From: Candidatus Zixiibacteriota bacterium
GTDB lineage: Bacteria; Zixibacteria; MSB-5A5; WJJR01
Assembly: GCA_040752595.1 (NCBI GenBank)
Contig: JBFMGX010000040.1
Span: forward strand, 16,368 to 80,367
DNA: 64,000 nucleotides
Direction of reading: 5' to 3'
A program made the translations under genes and the position numbers. Shown one piece after another: positions 34,557 to 42,939 of this stretch. A model generated the notes under the pieces. The model had not been told where the DNA came from and ran no database searches. It worked only from the letters and a program-made list of their open reading frames with translations. Position 1 is the first letter of the stretch, and every line of letters starts with the position of its first letter.

Positions 34557-35981
34557 CACCAGACTCGTTGTCCGCTCGATCACTTCCGCTGTTGCCAGGA
34601 TTATGTGCTCCTCGAACGGGCGGCCGATGATCTGTGCACCGATCGGCAATCCTGCCGATGACGTCCCGCATGGGACCGACACTCCGGGCAAACCGGCCAG
34701 GTTGATCGATGTCGTATAGATGTCCGACAGATACATCGCCAGCGGATCATCGACCTTCTCCCCCAGACGGAACGCCACCGTGGGCGATGTCGGCGTCAAC
34801 AGACAGTCAACCGTTTCGAACGCGCGGGCAAAGTCGCCAGCGATTCTGGCGCGCACCTTCTGCGCCGTGCCATAATATGCCTCATAGTACCCCGCCGAAA
34901 GCACATAAGTCCCAAGGAGAATGCGCCGCTTGACCTCGGCGCCGAAACCCTCCGCCCGGGTGCGGCGGTACATCGAAAACAGGTCATCGACGGTGTCGGT
35001 GCGATGGCCGTACTTGACGCCGTCATAGCGCGCCAGGTTGGACGAGGCCTCGGCGGTACAAATGATGTAGTAGGCCGCGATCGTGTACTGCGAATGCGGG
35101 AGAGAAACCTCGACGATGCTGTGACCGGCCTGCCTCAGCGCATCGGCGGCCCCTTTTACGGCCGTCCGCACATCCGCATCCAATCCATCCCCAAAACACT
35201 CCCTCGGCATTCCGACGGTCAGGCGCTCCGGGATCGGACGTTCAGGTGGCAAAAGCATCGAGGTCGAATCATGTGGGTCGTGGCCGCGAATGACATCAAA
35301 GACCGACTTGGTATCGGCGACGGTGCGGCCGAAGACACCGATCTGATCCAGCGATGACGCGAACGCGACCAATCCCCACCGCGACACGGCACCATACGTC
35401 GGCTTAAGCCCGACGATGCCGCAGTGTCCGGCCGGTTGACGTACCGAACCGCCTGTGTCGGAGCCCAAAGCTGCCATCGACTGGAAGTCGGCCACCGCCA
35501 CCGCCGATCCGCCCGAAGACCCACCGGGGATTCGTGTGGGATCGTGGGGATTCCGCGAGGGACCATACGCGGAGTTTTCGGTCGACGAGCCCATGGCGAA
35601 TTCATCGCAGTTCGCCTTCCCGACGATCACCGCGCCTGCCCGCCGGAGCCGCTCGGTCACGGTCGCCTCGTACGGCGGCATCCAGCCGCGCAGAATCCGC
35701 GACCCGCAGGTGCAGGGCACCCCCGAGACAAGGATGTTGTCCTTGATGGCGATCGGCACACCGGCCAGTGGACCGAGGGACTCGCCACCGGCCCGCGCGG
35801 CATCGATGGATGCCGCGGTCGTGCGGGCCTCATCGGGCGTAGTGCTGATGAACGCGTTCAGGTGCTGGCGGGATTCGATCCGCGCCAGATGCGCCTCGGT
35901 GACCTCAAGGGCAGAAACGACCCCCCGGCGAATCCGGTCAACCGTCTGCGCGACGGACCAATGGGTCGGCGGACCGATCAT
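34539..35981 (-). CDS. gatA: Asp-tRNA(Asn)/Glu-tRNA(Gln) amidotransferase subunit A
   Basis: Glutaminase subunit that supplies ammonia for misacylated tRNA correction. The amidase Ser-cisSer-Lys triad is visible: Lys in PIAIKDNI, Ser in RIPGGSSGGSAVAVA and nucleophile Ser in SDTGGSVRQPA. CGIVGLKPTYGAVSRWGL and INLAGLPGVSVPCG are further signatures. The ATG at 35981 is directly abutted by GGAGG, an unusually short spacing, but the family start cannot lie further downstream. The last residues (VGKQGA) and stop are encoded by a palindromic repeat. Length about 480, normal. First gene of the gat-pur run. Confidence 0.95.
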   Translation of the reverse strand: MIGPPTHWSVAQTVDRIRRGVVSALEVTEAHLARIESRQHLNAFISTTPDEARTTAASIDAARAGGESLGPLAGVPIAIKDNILVSGVPCTCGSRILRGWMPPYEATVTERLRRAGAVIVGKANCDEFAMGSSTENSAYGPSRNPHDPTRIPGGSSGGSAVAVADFQSMAALGSDTGGSVRQPAGHCGIVGLKPTYGAVSRWGLVAFASSLDQIGVFGRTVADTKSVFDVIRGHDPHDSTSMLLPPERPIPERLTVGMPRECFGDGLDADVRTAVKGAADALRQAGHSIVEVSLPHSQYTIAAYYIICTAEASSNLARYDGVKYGHRTDTVDDLFSMYRRTRAEGFGAEVKRRILLGTYVLSAGYYEAYYGTAQKVRARIAGDFARAFETVDCLLTPTSPTVAFRLGEKVDDPLAMYLSDIYTTSINLAGLPGVSVPCGTSSAGLPIGAQIIGRPFEEHIILATAEVIERTTSLVGKQGA

Positions 35982-36070
35982 CCTCCATGATAGCACGCAA
36001 TGCCGCCAAAGACAAACGTGCATGTGCTCCGGCGGCGGCTGGGTTTGGATTCGCAGCAAAGCTCAGCCAT

Positions 36071-36176
36071 GTCATCCTGAACGAGTCCGTGCCCGAAGGG
36101 CAGGGACGAAGTGAAGGATCTGCTGTTCACTCTACCTGCCACACAGCAGATCCCTCGCTTCACTCGGGATGACAAA
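36071..36176. repeat. family B composite repeat between gatA and glnA
   Basis: Begins GTCATCCTGAACGAG, contains GAAGGATCTGCTG, then CAGCAGATCCCTCGC, and ends CTCGGGATGACA. The two halves are imperfect inverted copies of each other. A second hairpin (CGTGCCCGAAGGGCAGG) is nested in the left half. No gene lies between gatA and glnA. Confidence 0.7.
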
Positions 36177-36216
36177 TCCGTGCGCACGGTCAGTCCCGTG
36201 CAAAGCTCAACGGCTG

Positions 36217-37542
36217 TTACAACAGCGGCAGGTACTCGCGAACCTCGAAATCGGTGACCGCCATGCGGTAGCGGTCCCACTCCAGCCGCTTGTTGGCCAG
36301 AAGCGTGCGAAAGATGTGTTCGCCCAGGACCTCCCGCAGCAGACTCGACTGCTCGGCAATATCGCACGCCTCGGCCAGCGAGGACGGCAGCGATGCGATC
36401 CGACGCCGGGCGCGTTCCTCGTCGCCCATGTGAAAGATGTTCTCTTCCACAGCGTCGGGGAGAGTGTACCCCTTGTCGATGCCCGCCAACCCGGAGGTCA
36501 GCATGCAGGCAAATGCCAGGTAGGGGTTGCAGGCCGGATCGGGAGAGCGCAGCTCGATCCGGGTGGCCTTCTCCTTGCCGACCCGGTACATCGGGACGCG
36601 CACAAGCGAAGAACGATTGCGTCGTCCCCAAGAGATATACACCGGCGCCTCGTACCCCACGACCAGCCGCTTGTAGGAATTGACCCACTGATTGAGCACC
36701 AGTGTGATCTCGCGGATGTGCGTGAGAATCCCGGCAATGTACCCGCGCGCCAGCTTGGACAGATGGTAGGGGTCGGCGGCGTCAAAGAACAGATTGCGCC
36801 CACCGGCGAACAGCGACTGGTGGGTGTGCATCCCGGAGCCATTCTGCCCGAAGATCGGCTTGGGCATGAACGAGGCGTAGGCCCCGGAGGCCAGCGCCAG
36901 CTCCTTGATCAGGAAGCGGTAAAGCATCGCGAAATCGGCCATGACCAGCGCCTCCTGGTAGCGCAGGTCAATCTCGTGCTGTGACGGCGCGACTTCGTGA
37001 TGGGAGCATTCGACCGGAACTCCCAGTTGTTCGAGGGAAACCACCGCCTTCTTGCGCAGCTTGGTTCCTTCATCGACCGTGGAGTAGTCGAAGTACCCAT
37101 TGCTGTCGAGCAACTCGGTGCCGCGGGGTCCACGGAAGTAGAAGTACTCGATTTCCGGTCCACAGTAGAAGGTGTATCCCTTCTCCGACGCCTTGGCGAG
37201 GGCGCGCTTCAGCACATGGCGCGGGTCACCCTCGAACGGGGTGCCATCGGGATTCTGGATGTCGCAGAACATGCAGGCGACCCGTTCGCCGGCGACTTCC
37301 CAAGGGATGATCCGGAACGAACGCAGATCGGGAATCGCCATCAGGTCCGATTCCTCGATGCGGACATACCCCTCGACCGAGGAGCCGTCGAATCCCTGCC
37401 CTTCATCAAGCACCGCCTCGATTTCGCTGCGGGTGATCGACATCCCCTTCATCTGCCCGAGGACGTCGGTGAACAGCAGGCGAATGTATCCGACTTTGTT
37501 GGCATCCAAGGTGGCGAGAATGTCGTCTCTGGTCTTCACCAT
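36217..37542 (-). CDS. glnA: glutamine synthetase type I, alpha subtype
   Basis: ATP-dependent synthesis of glutamine from glutamate and ammonia, the main entry of ammonium nitrogen. Motifs: FDGSSVEGYVRIEESDLMA (start of the beta-grasp), YCGPEIEYF, HEVAPSQHEIDLRY (metal-binding Glu), NGSGMHTHQSL, and RNRSSLVRVP. At 441 residues it lacks the central insert and the adenylylation Tyr motif of the beta subtype, so control by GlnE is not expected. GGGAG abuts the ATG; a GTG at the next codon is an alternative start. Confidence 0.95.
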   Translation of the reverse strand: MVKTRDDILATLDANKVGYIRLLFTDVLGQMKGMSITRSEIEAVLDEGQGFDGSSVEGYVRIEESDLMAIPDLRSFRIIPWEVAGERVACMFCDIQNPDGTPFEGDPRHVLKRALAKASEKGYTFYCGPEIEYFYFRGPRGTELLDSNGYFDYSTVDEGTKLRKKAVVSLEQLGVPVECSHHEVAPSQHEIDLRYQEALVMADFAMLYRFLIKELALASGAYASFMPKPIFGQNGSGMHTHQSLFAGGRNLFFDAADPYHLSKLARGYIAGILTHIREITLVLNQWVNSYKRLVVGYEAPVYISWGRRNRSSLVRVPMYRVGKEKATRIELRSPDPACNPYLAFACMLTSGLAGIDKGYTLPDAVEENIFHMGDEERARRRIASLPSSLAEACDIAEQSSLLREVLGEHIFRTLLANKRLEWDRYRMAVTDFEVREYLPLL

Positions 37543-37924
37543 CTCCCGGCTCCCTTATGGTTGATCGTGGCTTCCCGCCCCCCGGAAAAGGCCGCAATCA
37601 AGGGGCAGCGCCCCACAAGTCAACGGCAATTTTCGACCGAAAGAGGAATCTTTGTAAGGGGCGATGGGCTAAGGAGTTGTGAATGTCACATCGGCCAACC
37701 ATATGCGCGTCCGAGTCTGACACGGCCTGATGTATCTCAACTCATTGCCTCACATGAACTCGGCGTCCGGAGTCCCAGTTCACTCGGACGTGGCGTAACA
37801 ATACGCGGCATGGGAGTGAATAGCAGACCCCTCACTTCGTTCGGGGTGACAAACCCCGCCCCATTGCACTCTCATGAGTCATTCCGAACGAAGTGAGGAA
37901 TCTGCTGTTGCTGTACCAGGGATT
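37543..37924. other. 382-base intergenic region upstream of glnA
   Basis: No gene seen. A weak promoter candidate for glnA is TTGACT (37618-37623) with TTGATT 16 bases downstream on the minus strand. The part far from glnA (37822-37908) is a family B repeat: AGCAGACCCCTCACTTCG...GGGGTGACA, a spacer, then GTCATTCCGAACGAAG...GGAATCTGCTG. No sigma-54 GG-N10-GC site was found near glnA. Confidence 0.5.
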
Positions 37925-38293
37925 TCAAAACGCCCCGTTCTCATTCGGGGAATCCTTCGGCACTTCTGAAGCGGCCTCCCACTCTTCGATGATGAGGTCG
38001 CCGGCAAAACGGAAGATGTGAATCAGGACATAATCGGAGCCGCCGGGGGTGAGCCGGACCTTCCCGTGCACGATCACGAAATCCCCATCTTCAAATGCGC
38101 GGATCGGCTCGAAGACTTTGTCGGGGCATTGCCGCGCATTCTCTTCCATCGCGACCAGCAGCGATTCTCCATCGCCGCGAAAGTAGACGTTGTGGTGCCG
38201 AAAATCGGGATGGACGTATTTCTCGTATGCCCCACGCGCCTTTCCGGAAGCCGCGAGGCGCAGGAATGATACCGCAGCGTCTTTCTTGTTCAC
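37925..38293 (-). CDS. NTF2-like/SnoaL-like small protein
   Basis: About 122 residues in the cone-shaped NTF2 fold: helical start (KKDAAVSFLRLAASGKARGAYEKYVHPDFRHH, shape only), then strands DFVIVHGKVRLTPG and YVLIHIFRFAGDLIIEEWE. Such proteins bind or isomerise small molecules; no specific reaction can be named. The GTG start at 38293 has GGAG six bases upstream; the longer frame consists of translated repeat. A second NTF2-like gene follows upstream at 38469-38879. Confidence 0.72.
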   Translation of the reverse strand: MNKKDAAVSFLRLAASGKARGAYEKYVHPDFRHHNVYFRGDGESLLVAMEENARQCPDKVFEPIRAFEDGDFVIVHGKVRLTPGGSDYVLIHIFRFAGDLIIEEWEAASEVPKDSPNENGAF

Positions 38294-38299
38294 CGTGTT

Positions 38300-38462
38300 C
38301 TCCGTATTCTGTCCTGCGTGCCCGCGATCTCCGATCGCGGTCTCGTGGCCCTGACCTTGGTCAGCCCGTAGGGTGCGTTCTCCAAACGCACGGTCTTTCT
38401 CTGCGCAGTGGTGCGTGCAAAGCACGCACCCTACGAGACCGACCACAGACGAACGTCAGTGG
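38300..38462. repeat. cluster of short palindromes between two NTF2-like genes
   Basis: Consecutive modules: CCCGCGATCTCCGATCGCGG (family E), GGCCCTGACCTTGGTCAG, GTAGGGTGCGTTCTCCAAACGCAC, and GTGCGTGCAAAGCACGCACCCTAC. Each is a self-complementary hairpin. They fill nearly the whole gap between the two genes. Boundaries are good to a few bases. Confidence 0.65.
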
Positions 38463-38468
38463 CACGGG

Positions 38469-38879
38469 CTACATCTGCGCGTTGTCTGCTTCGATTGTTT
38501 TGAGTCCTTCCGACCAGTCCGCGTAGACCTGCCAATGCCTGATCTTCCCGTTCGCCACGATGGCCTTCCAGGCAGCGGGCATAACGACCCGGTTCGCCAG
38601 GACCAAACCGCGCTTCCCATTGTACGTCCCGACTGCGCGCCCGAAGACCGCGACCATGTCCCCATGCTCAAAGATGGTCTCGACTTCGATCCTGTAGTCG
38701 GGAAACATGCCGAAGTACGTCGCCCACCCGGCGGTCATCTTGTCGCGCCGGGTCTCCACATGGCCCAGCGAATCGACGAACGTGTGGTCGTCGGCCATTA
38801 AACGGGAGAGTCCGTTCACATCGCCCTCATTGATCGCGGCGATGAAGGCGTGGACGACGGCGATTGGAGCTGAGTCCAT
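38469..38879 (-). CDS. NTF2-like/SnoaL-like small protein
   Basis: About 136 residues with a SnoaL-like pattern: VVHAFIAAINEGDVNGLSRLMADDHTFVDSLG (shape only), GWATYFGMFPDYRIEVETIF, VAVFGRAVGTYNGKRG, and the closing WQVYADWS. The ATG at 38879 is chosen for GGAG eight bases upstream. Different enough from its neighbour at 37925 that a recent tandem duplication is unlikely. Function unknown. Confidence 0.75.
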   Translation of the reverse strand: MDSAPIAVVHAFIAAINEGDVNGLSRLMADDHTFVDSLGHVETRRDKMTAGWATYFGMFPDYRIEVETIFEHGDMVAVFGRAVGTYNGKRGLVLANRVVMPAAWKAIVANGKIRHWQVYADWSEGLKTIEADNAQM

Positions 38880-38889
38880 GGTGCTATCT

Positions 38890-38980
38890 CCGTGTGGCAC
38901 TGACCTTGGTCAGTGATTTCACACCCTGACGAACGTCAGGGCCACGCCGGCCGCCCGCGATCACAGATCGCGGGCACACT
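38890..38980. repeat. palindrome cluster upstream of NTF2-like gene
   Basis: Modules CACTGACCTTGGTCAGTG, CCCTGACGAACGTCAGGG and CCCGCGATCACAGATCGCGGG in a row. The last is a family E hairpin also present near 38320 and 44890 with a different loop. It fills the gap to the slipin gene. Confidence 0.65.
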
Positions 38981-38981
38981 C

Positions 38982-39764
38982 CTATGCATCAACTCGCGAC
39001 GGGTTCGTCCGCTCCATCGCGCGCACGAACGGCGTCAAGAGGTCGATCGGCACCGGGAAGATCGTGGTCGAGTTCTTCTCGGTGGCGACCTCAGTCAAGG
39101 TCTGCAGATAGCGCAGTTGGATGGCGGCCGGGTTCTTGCCGATGATCTCCGCCGCTTGGGCCAGCTTTTCGGAGGCCTGGAATTCGCCTTCGGCGTGGAT
39201 GACCTTGGCGCGGCGTTCGCGTTCGGCCTCGGCCTGACGGGCGATGGCGCGCTGCATCTCGACCGGGAGATCGACGTTCTTGACCTCGACCACGGAGACC
39301 TTGATCCCCCACGGCTCGGTCTGCTCGTCGATGATGTGCTGCAGCTTCTGGTTGATGTGCTCTCGATTGGACAAGAGGTCATCCAGCTCGAACTGGCCGA
39401 GGATCGAGCGCAAGGTCGTCTGCGCAATCTGCGAGGTCGCCATCATGTAGTTGGCGACATTGACGATCGCCATGTTGGGATCGATGACACGGAAGTAGAC
39501 GACGGCGTTGACCTTGATGGTGACGTTGTCGCGCGTGATCACATCCTGCGGCGGCACATCGAAGGTGACGGTGCGCAGATCGACGCGCTGCATCTTGTCG
39601 ATGATCGGGATGAGCAGGATCAGGCCCGGCCCCTTGGCGCCGATCAGGCGCCCCAGACGAAAGATGACGCCGCGTTCATACTCTTTGAGAATGCGAATCG
39701 CGTTGGCCAGAATGATCAGGACAACGATGACAACGGTCAGTGTTCCCAGACCAGGCACTTGCAT
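38982..39764 (-). CDS. slipin (stomatin/SPFH-band 7 membrane protein)
   Basis: Membrane scaffold protein of about 260 residues. One N-terminal hydrophobic segment ([16 protein letters not shown]) is followed by the SPFH domain ([29 protein letters not shown], shape only; [28 protein letters not shown]) and a C-terminal coiled coil ([20 protein letters not shown]). The ATG at 39764 has AGGAGGGGAT directly upstream. Pairing with nfeD is conserved: NfeD-type proteases are encoded next to slipins and, in archaea, cleave them. Confidence 0.93.
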   Translation of the reverse strand: MQVPGLGTLTVVIVVLIILANAIRILKEYERGVIFRLGRLIGAKGPGLILLIPIIDKMQRVDLRTVTFDVPPQDVITRDNVTIKVNAVVYFRVIDPNMAIVNVANYMMATSQIAQTTLRSILGQFELDDLLSNREHINQKLQHIIDEQTEPWGIKVSVVEVKNVDLPVEMQRAIARQAEAERERRAKVIHAEGEFQASEKLAQAAEIIGKNPAAIQLRYLQTLTEVATEKNSTTIFPVPIDLLTPFVRAMERTNPSRVDA

Positions 39765-39801
39765 ATCCCCTCCTATGAGACCGGTTTGGCCAGCGGGTTT
39801 T

Positions 39802-39828
39802 GTCAGGTGCACAGGGCACCTGACCTAC
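39802..39828. repeat. ACAGG-loop hairpin between slipin and nfeD genes
   Basis: GTCAGGTGC-ACAGG-GCACCTGAC followed by CTAC. A second copy at 44855-44881 has GTCAGGAGC-ACAGG-GCTCCTGAC: the same loop, with a compensatory change in the stem. Confidence 0.7.
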
Positions 39829-39837
39829 ATCAACATC

Positions 39838-41145
39838 CTATAAGACCGGTTTGACCAGCAGCAGCATTCCTTCCTTGCCTGTCACTTGTATTCGTCCTCC
39901 GGCAGCCACGGGAGCGGATGTGCGGGCGCTCCAGTACTCACCCAGCAGATAGACCATCCCCTCCGTCTCGAACGCCTCCCGCGCCGTGCCGAACTGCCCG
40001 ATCAGCCCCTCCACACCGGTGGTGGGCTTACGCAGACGCGCCTTGACGGCCAGCGCCAATGCAAAAACGAAAAAGGCCACGGTCGTGCCGACCACCGCAA
40101 GGATGACGGTGAATGAGATGCGCGCCGCCGGATCCGGCGAATCAATCAGCATTAGCGAGCCGATGATCATGGCGATGGCCCCTCCGACGGTCAGAAGCCC
40201 GTGGCTGACGATCTTGAGTTCGAGGATGAAGAGAATGATCGCCAGGACGATCAGTGACAGACCGGCGTAATTGATCGGCAACGTTTGCAGCGAGTAGAAA
40301 CCCAGAATCAGCGAGATCGCCCCGATCACGCCGGGGAAGATCGAGCCGGGATTGTACAGTTCCATGAGAATCCCGATCCAGCCGATCGACATCAGGATGT
40401 ACGCGATATTGGGGTTCGTCAGCACAGTCAGGATCTTCTCCCGCCAGGTCGGCAGGATGCGGTTGATATGTGCCCCCTTGGTCGCCAGCGTGACTTCGCC
40501 GCGCGGGAGCGCCACCTTGCGGCCATCGAGCGAGTCAAGCAGATCGGAGATGTTGGCGGCGATGAAGTCGACAACGTTGGAGTCGACGGCGTCATCGGCG
40601 GTGATCGACTCGGATTTCCGCACCGCCCGATCGGCCCAGTTGGCGTTGCGGCCCCGCCGGTGCGCGATGGCCCGGATGTTGGCGGCGGCGTCATTGCCCG
40701 CCTTCTCCGACATCGTCGAGTCCATCTTCCCTTCCAACGTGACCGGATGCGCCGCGCCGGCATTGGTCCCCGGCGCCATCACGGCAAAGTGCCCCGACAC
40801 GAGGATGAAGACGCCCGCCGAGGTCGCGCTGGCCCCCGACGGCGACACATAGACGACGACCGGCACATTGGCGTTGAGGATCTCCTGCGTGATGTCATGC
40901 GTGGTCGCCATCAACCCGCCCGGTGTGTCCAACTCCACGATGAGGACCTCGGCCCCCGACTCCTCCGCGTCTTCGACGGCGTTCTCGACCGCCGTCGCGG
41001 CCACCGGGCCGATCGGCCCATCAATCCGCATGACGTCGACAACGACCGCGTCCGCGGAAGAGACCATCAGAGCGACCCATAGGACGGCGAGCATCGCGCC
41101 CATCTCCAGCCATCGCCGGCCAGCGATTCGTGTTGTCATAATCAT
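39838..41145 (-). CDS. nfeD: NfeD-family membrane-bound serine protease
   Basis: Long-form NfeD of about 435 residues. Signal peptide (MLAVLWVALMVSSADA), ClpP-like serine protease domain (VEDAEESGAEVLIVELDTPGG; nucleophile Ser in GASATSAGVFI; candidate catalytic Lys in SEKAGNDAAANIRAIA), four or five transmembrane helices (about 255-370) and a C-terminal OB-fold (GLIGQFGTARE...GRIQVTGKEG). It probably acts on the slipin encoded next to it. The ATG at 41145 is chosen from the signal peptide; the longer open frame upstream is only the translated family A repeat. No strong ribosome binding site is visible. Confidence 0.9.
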   Translation of the reverse strand: MIMTTRIAGRRWLEMGAMLAVLWVALMVSSADAVVVDVMRIDGPIGPVAATAVENAVEDAEESGAEVLIVELDTPGGLMATTHDITQEILNANVPVVVYVSPSGASATSAGVFILVSGHFAVMAPGTNAGAAHPVTLEGKMDSTMSEKAGNDAAANIRAIAHRRGRNANWADRAVRKSESITADDAVDSNVVDFIAANISDLLDSLDGRKVALPRGEVTLATKGAHINRILPTWREKILTVLTNPNIAYILMSIGWIGILMELYNPGSIFPGVIGAISLILGFYSLQTLPINYAGLSLIVLAIILFILELKIVSHGLLTVGGAIAMIIGSLMLIDSPDPAARISFTVILAVVGTTVAFFVFALALAVKARLRKPTTGVEGLIGQFGTAREAFETEGMVYLLGEYWSARTSAPVAAGGRIQVTGKEGMLLLVKPVL

Positions 41146-41189
41146 ACGTACGCGAAACCGTCGAACTCCGTCAATGGAAAACGGGGGCG

Positions 41190-41306
41190 CTCCCTCACCC
41201 GATCCGGCCGCCGGCCGGATCGACCTCTCCCAAGGGGAGAGGTTAGTCACTACCCTCTCCCTCCGGGAGAGGGTGTTTCGGCCTTCAGGCCGAAACGGGT
41301 GAGGGA
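41190..41306. repeat. dispersed palindromic repeat, family A, copy 2
   Basis: CTCCCTCACCCGATCC, GGCCGCCGGCC, GGATCGACCTCTCCC, then CCTCTCCCTCCGGGAGAGG, CGGCCTTCAGGCCG and a closing GGGTGAGGGA. Same module order as copy 1 with an extra hairpin near the end. It lies just upstream of nfeD and keeps a frame open there by chance. Confidence 0.75.
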
Positions 41307-41326
41307 AGACCTTGATGTGATGTCGC

Positions 41327-41350
41327 GGGCACGGCACGCCGTGCCCCTAC
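41327..41350. repeat. family D palindrome supplying the amidohydrolase stop codon
   Basis: GGGCACGG-CACG-CCGTGCCC followed by CTAC. The minus-strand TAG in this CTAC (41347-41349) is the stop codon of the amidohydrolase gene. The copy at 22792-22811 has the same arms with the loop inverted (CGTG), so it lies in the opposite orientation. Confidence 0.65.
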
Positions 41351-42939
41351 GCGGACCGTTCATACACGCAGTCACCATCGACCACCGTCATCATCACCTG
41401 CGCCGCGAAGACATCCGACGGATGTATGGCGAAGATGTTGCGATCCAAGACGACCAAATCAGCCAGCATCCCGGGGGCGATGCGGCCACGTTGATCACCG
41501 TCGCCCGCAGCGATGGCAGCGCCGACTGAAAAGCCCCAGACCGCCTCCCAGACCGAGAGCCGCTGACGCGGATACCATGATCCCCGGCGGTCCTTTGGGC
41601 ACGCGCGATGCACGGCGGCTCCTATTCCATCGATTGGGCACAGCCGCTCGATCGGCGCATCCGAACCAAACGCCATCACGGTCCCCTGATCCCACAGCGA
41701 ACGAAAGACAAAGGCGTCCTTCACGCGTCTGCCCCAATGACGGTCGACATAGTCGCGGTCGGTGAGCAGATGGGACGGCTGCATTGAGGCAATGATGCGG
41801 GACCCCGCGAGCCGCTTGAGGCCCTTGGGATCGATCAACTGCAGATGCTCGATCCGGGGCGGTTGGCGGCGCGGGAATCGCGCCTCGTGCCTGCGCAGCA
41901 CGTCCACCGCCTGTCCCACGGCGGCATCGCCGATGGCATGCACACAAACAGAAAGCCCATGCGCCGCGGCACGTCGAACGACGTCGGCGAATTCCGCCTT
42001 CTCCATCCGGCAGATACCCCGATGGGAGCGATCGCCCGTGTATGGACGATACATCCACGCTGTGCGCGAACCCAGGGCCCCATCGAGGAAGATTTTGACC
42101 GCCCCGATCTTGATCCAACGATCCCCCAATCCCGATCTCAGGCCGAGTGTGACGGCCTCATCGAGATGATCAAGTCCAATGGACTTCCAGAGACGCAACC
42201 GCAGTCGACCCTTCTCGCGCAAGCCGTGGAACGCCGCCAGCGTAAGAGCATGGCCCATGTCGTGGATGGCTGCAACGCCGACGGCATGGGCTTCACTCTG
42301 CGTCTGTGCGATCAGTCGTTCCGCTTCCGAGAGCGTCGGTTCGGGTACCTTGCCCCACACCAGGTTGCAGGCCGTCTCGTACAGAATCCCCGTCGGCTGG
42401 CCGGACGAATCGCGTTCGATTCTGCCCCCCGGAGGATCGGGAGTTTCGCGATCGATTCCGGCGCGGCGCAGAGCGATCGTGTTCACCCAGAGTGAATGTT
42501 CATCATGGCTGAAGATCGCTATCGGCCGTTGCAGCTCCAGATCGTCCAGCCCCTTCCGGCTGGGACGGGCCCCAAGCCACAGGTTGGGATCGAATCCATG
42601 GCCGATGATCCAGCCGCCTCCGACCCCGGTTGCCTGTCGGTGTCTTCGCAGGCATTCTCGTAGGGCAACGGATGTGTGGACGCGTCGCAAATCGAGATCG
42701 GACAGCGCGCGCGCCAGCATCAAGAAATGCGTGTGTGCATCGGAGAACGCCGGCAGCAGCAACCGACCCTTCAAATCGACCGGACGGGCGCGGCGATATT
42801 CGGTCGGGGCCGATCCGCGTCGTCCCACCCAGACGATGCGATGGCCAGAGGTGACGACCTCGCCGGCAACCGGATCGTCGGCGTCCATCGTGACGATCGG
42901 ACCGTTGAAGAAGCGCAGCATCGACGGTGACGATTTCAC
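41347..42939 (-). CDS. YtcJ-like metal-dependent amidohydrolase
   Basis: Amidohydrolase-superfamily protein of 530 residues, substrate unknown. Motifs: N-terminal beta sandwich, metal ligands in AFSDAHTHFLMLARAL, the large YtcJ insert (GWIIGHGFDPNLW), VKIFLDGALGSRTAW with the bridging-ligand region, HAIGDAAV, PRIEHLQLI, and catalytic Asp in AFGSDAPIE. C-terminal AIAAGDGDQRGRIAPGMLADLVVLDRNIF closes the fold (shape only). It overlaps selB by four bases (ATGA), so it is probably co-transcribed with the selenocysteine genes, but no link to selenium is evident. Its stop codon lies in a palindromic repeat. Confidence 0.9.
   Translation of the reverse strand: MKSSPSMLRFFNGPIVTMDADDPVAGEVVTSGHRIVWVGRRGSAPTEYRRARPVDLKGRLLLPAFSDAHTHFLMLARALSDLDLRRVHTSVALRECLRRHRQATGVGGGWIIGHGFDPNLWLGARPSRKGLDDLELQRPIAIFSHDEHSLWVNTIALRRAGIDRETPDPPGGRIERDSSGQPTGILYETACNLVWGKVPEPTLSEAERLIAQTQSEAHAVGVAAIHDMGHALTLAAFHGLREKGRLRLRLWKSIGLDHLDEAVTLGLRSGLGDRWIKIGAVKIFLDGALGSRTAWMYRPYTGDRSHRGICRMEKAEFADVVRRAAAHGLSVCVHAIGDAAVGQAVDVLRRHEARFPRRQPPRIEHLQLIDPKGLKRLAGSRIIASMQPSHLLTDRDYVDRHWGRRVKDAFVFRSLWDQGTVMAFGSDAPIERLCPIDGIGAAVHRACPKDRRGSWYPRQRLSVWEAVWGFSVGAAIAAGDGDQRGRIAPGMLADLVVLDRNIFAIHPSDVFAAQVMMTVVDGDCVYERSA

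Noticed and set aside
38294..38446. Longer start for the first NTF2-like gene
   Set aside because: The extension translates palindromic repeats; the GTG at 38293 has a proper ribosome binding site.
41146..41337. N-terminal extension of nfeD by about 64 codons
   Set aside because: The sequence is the translated family A repeat, and the real signal peptide begins downstream of it.
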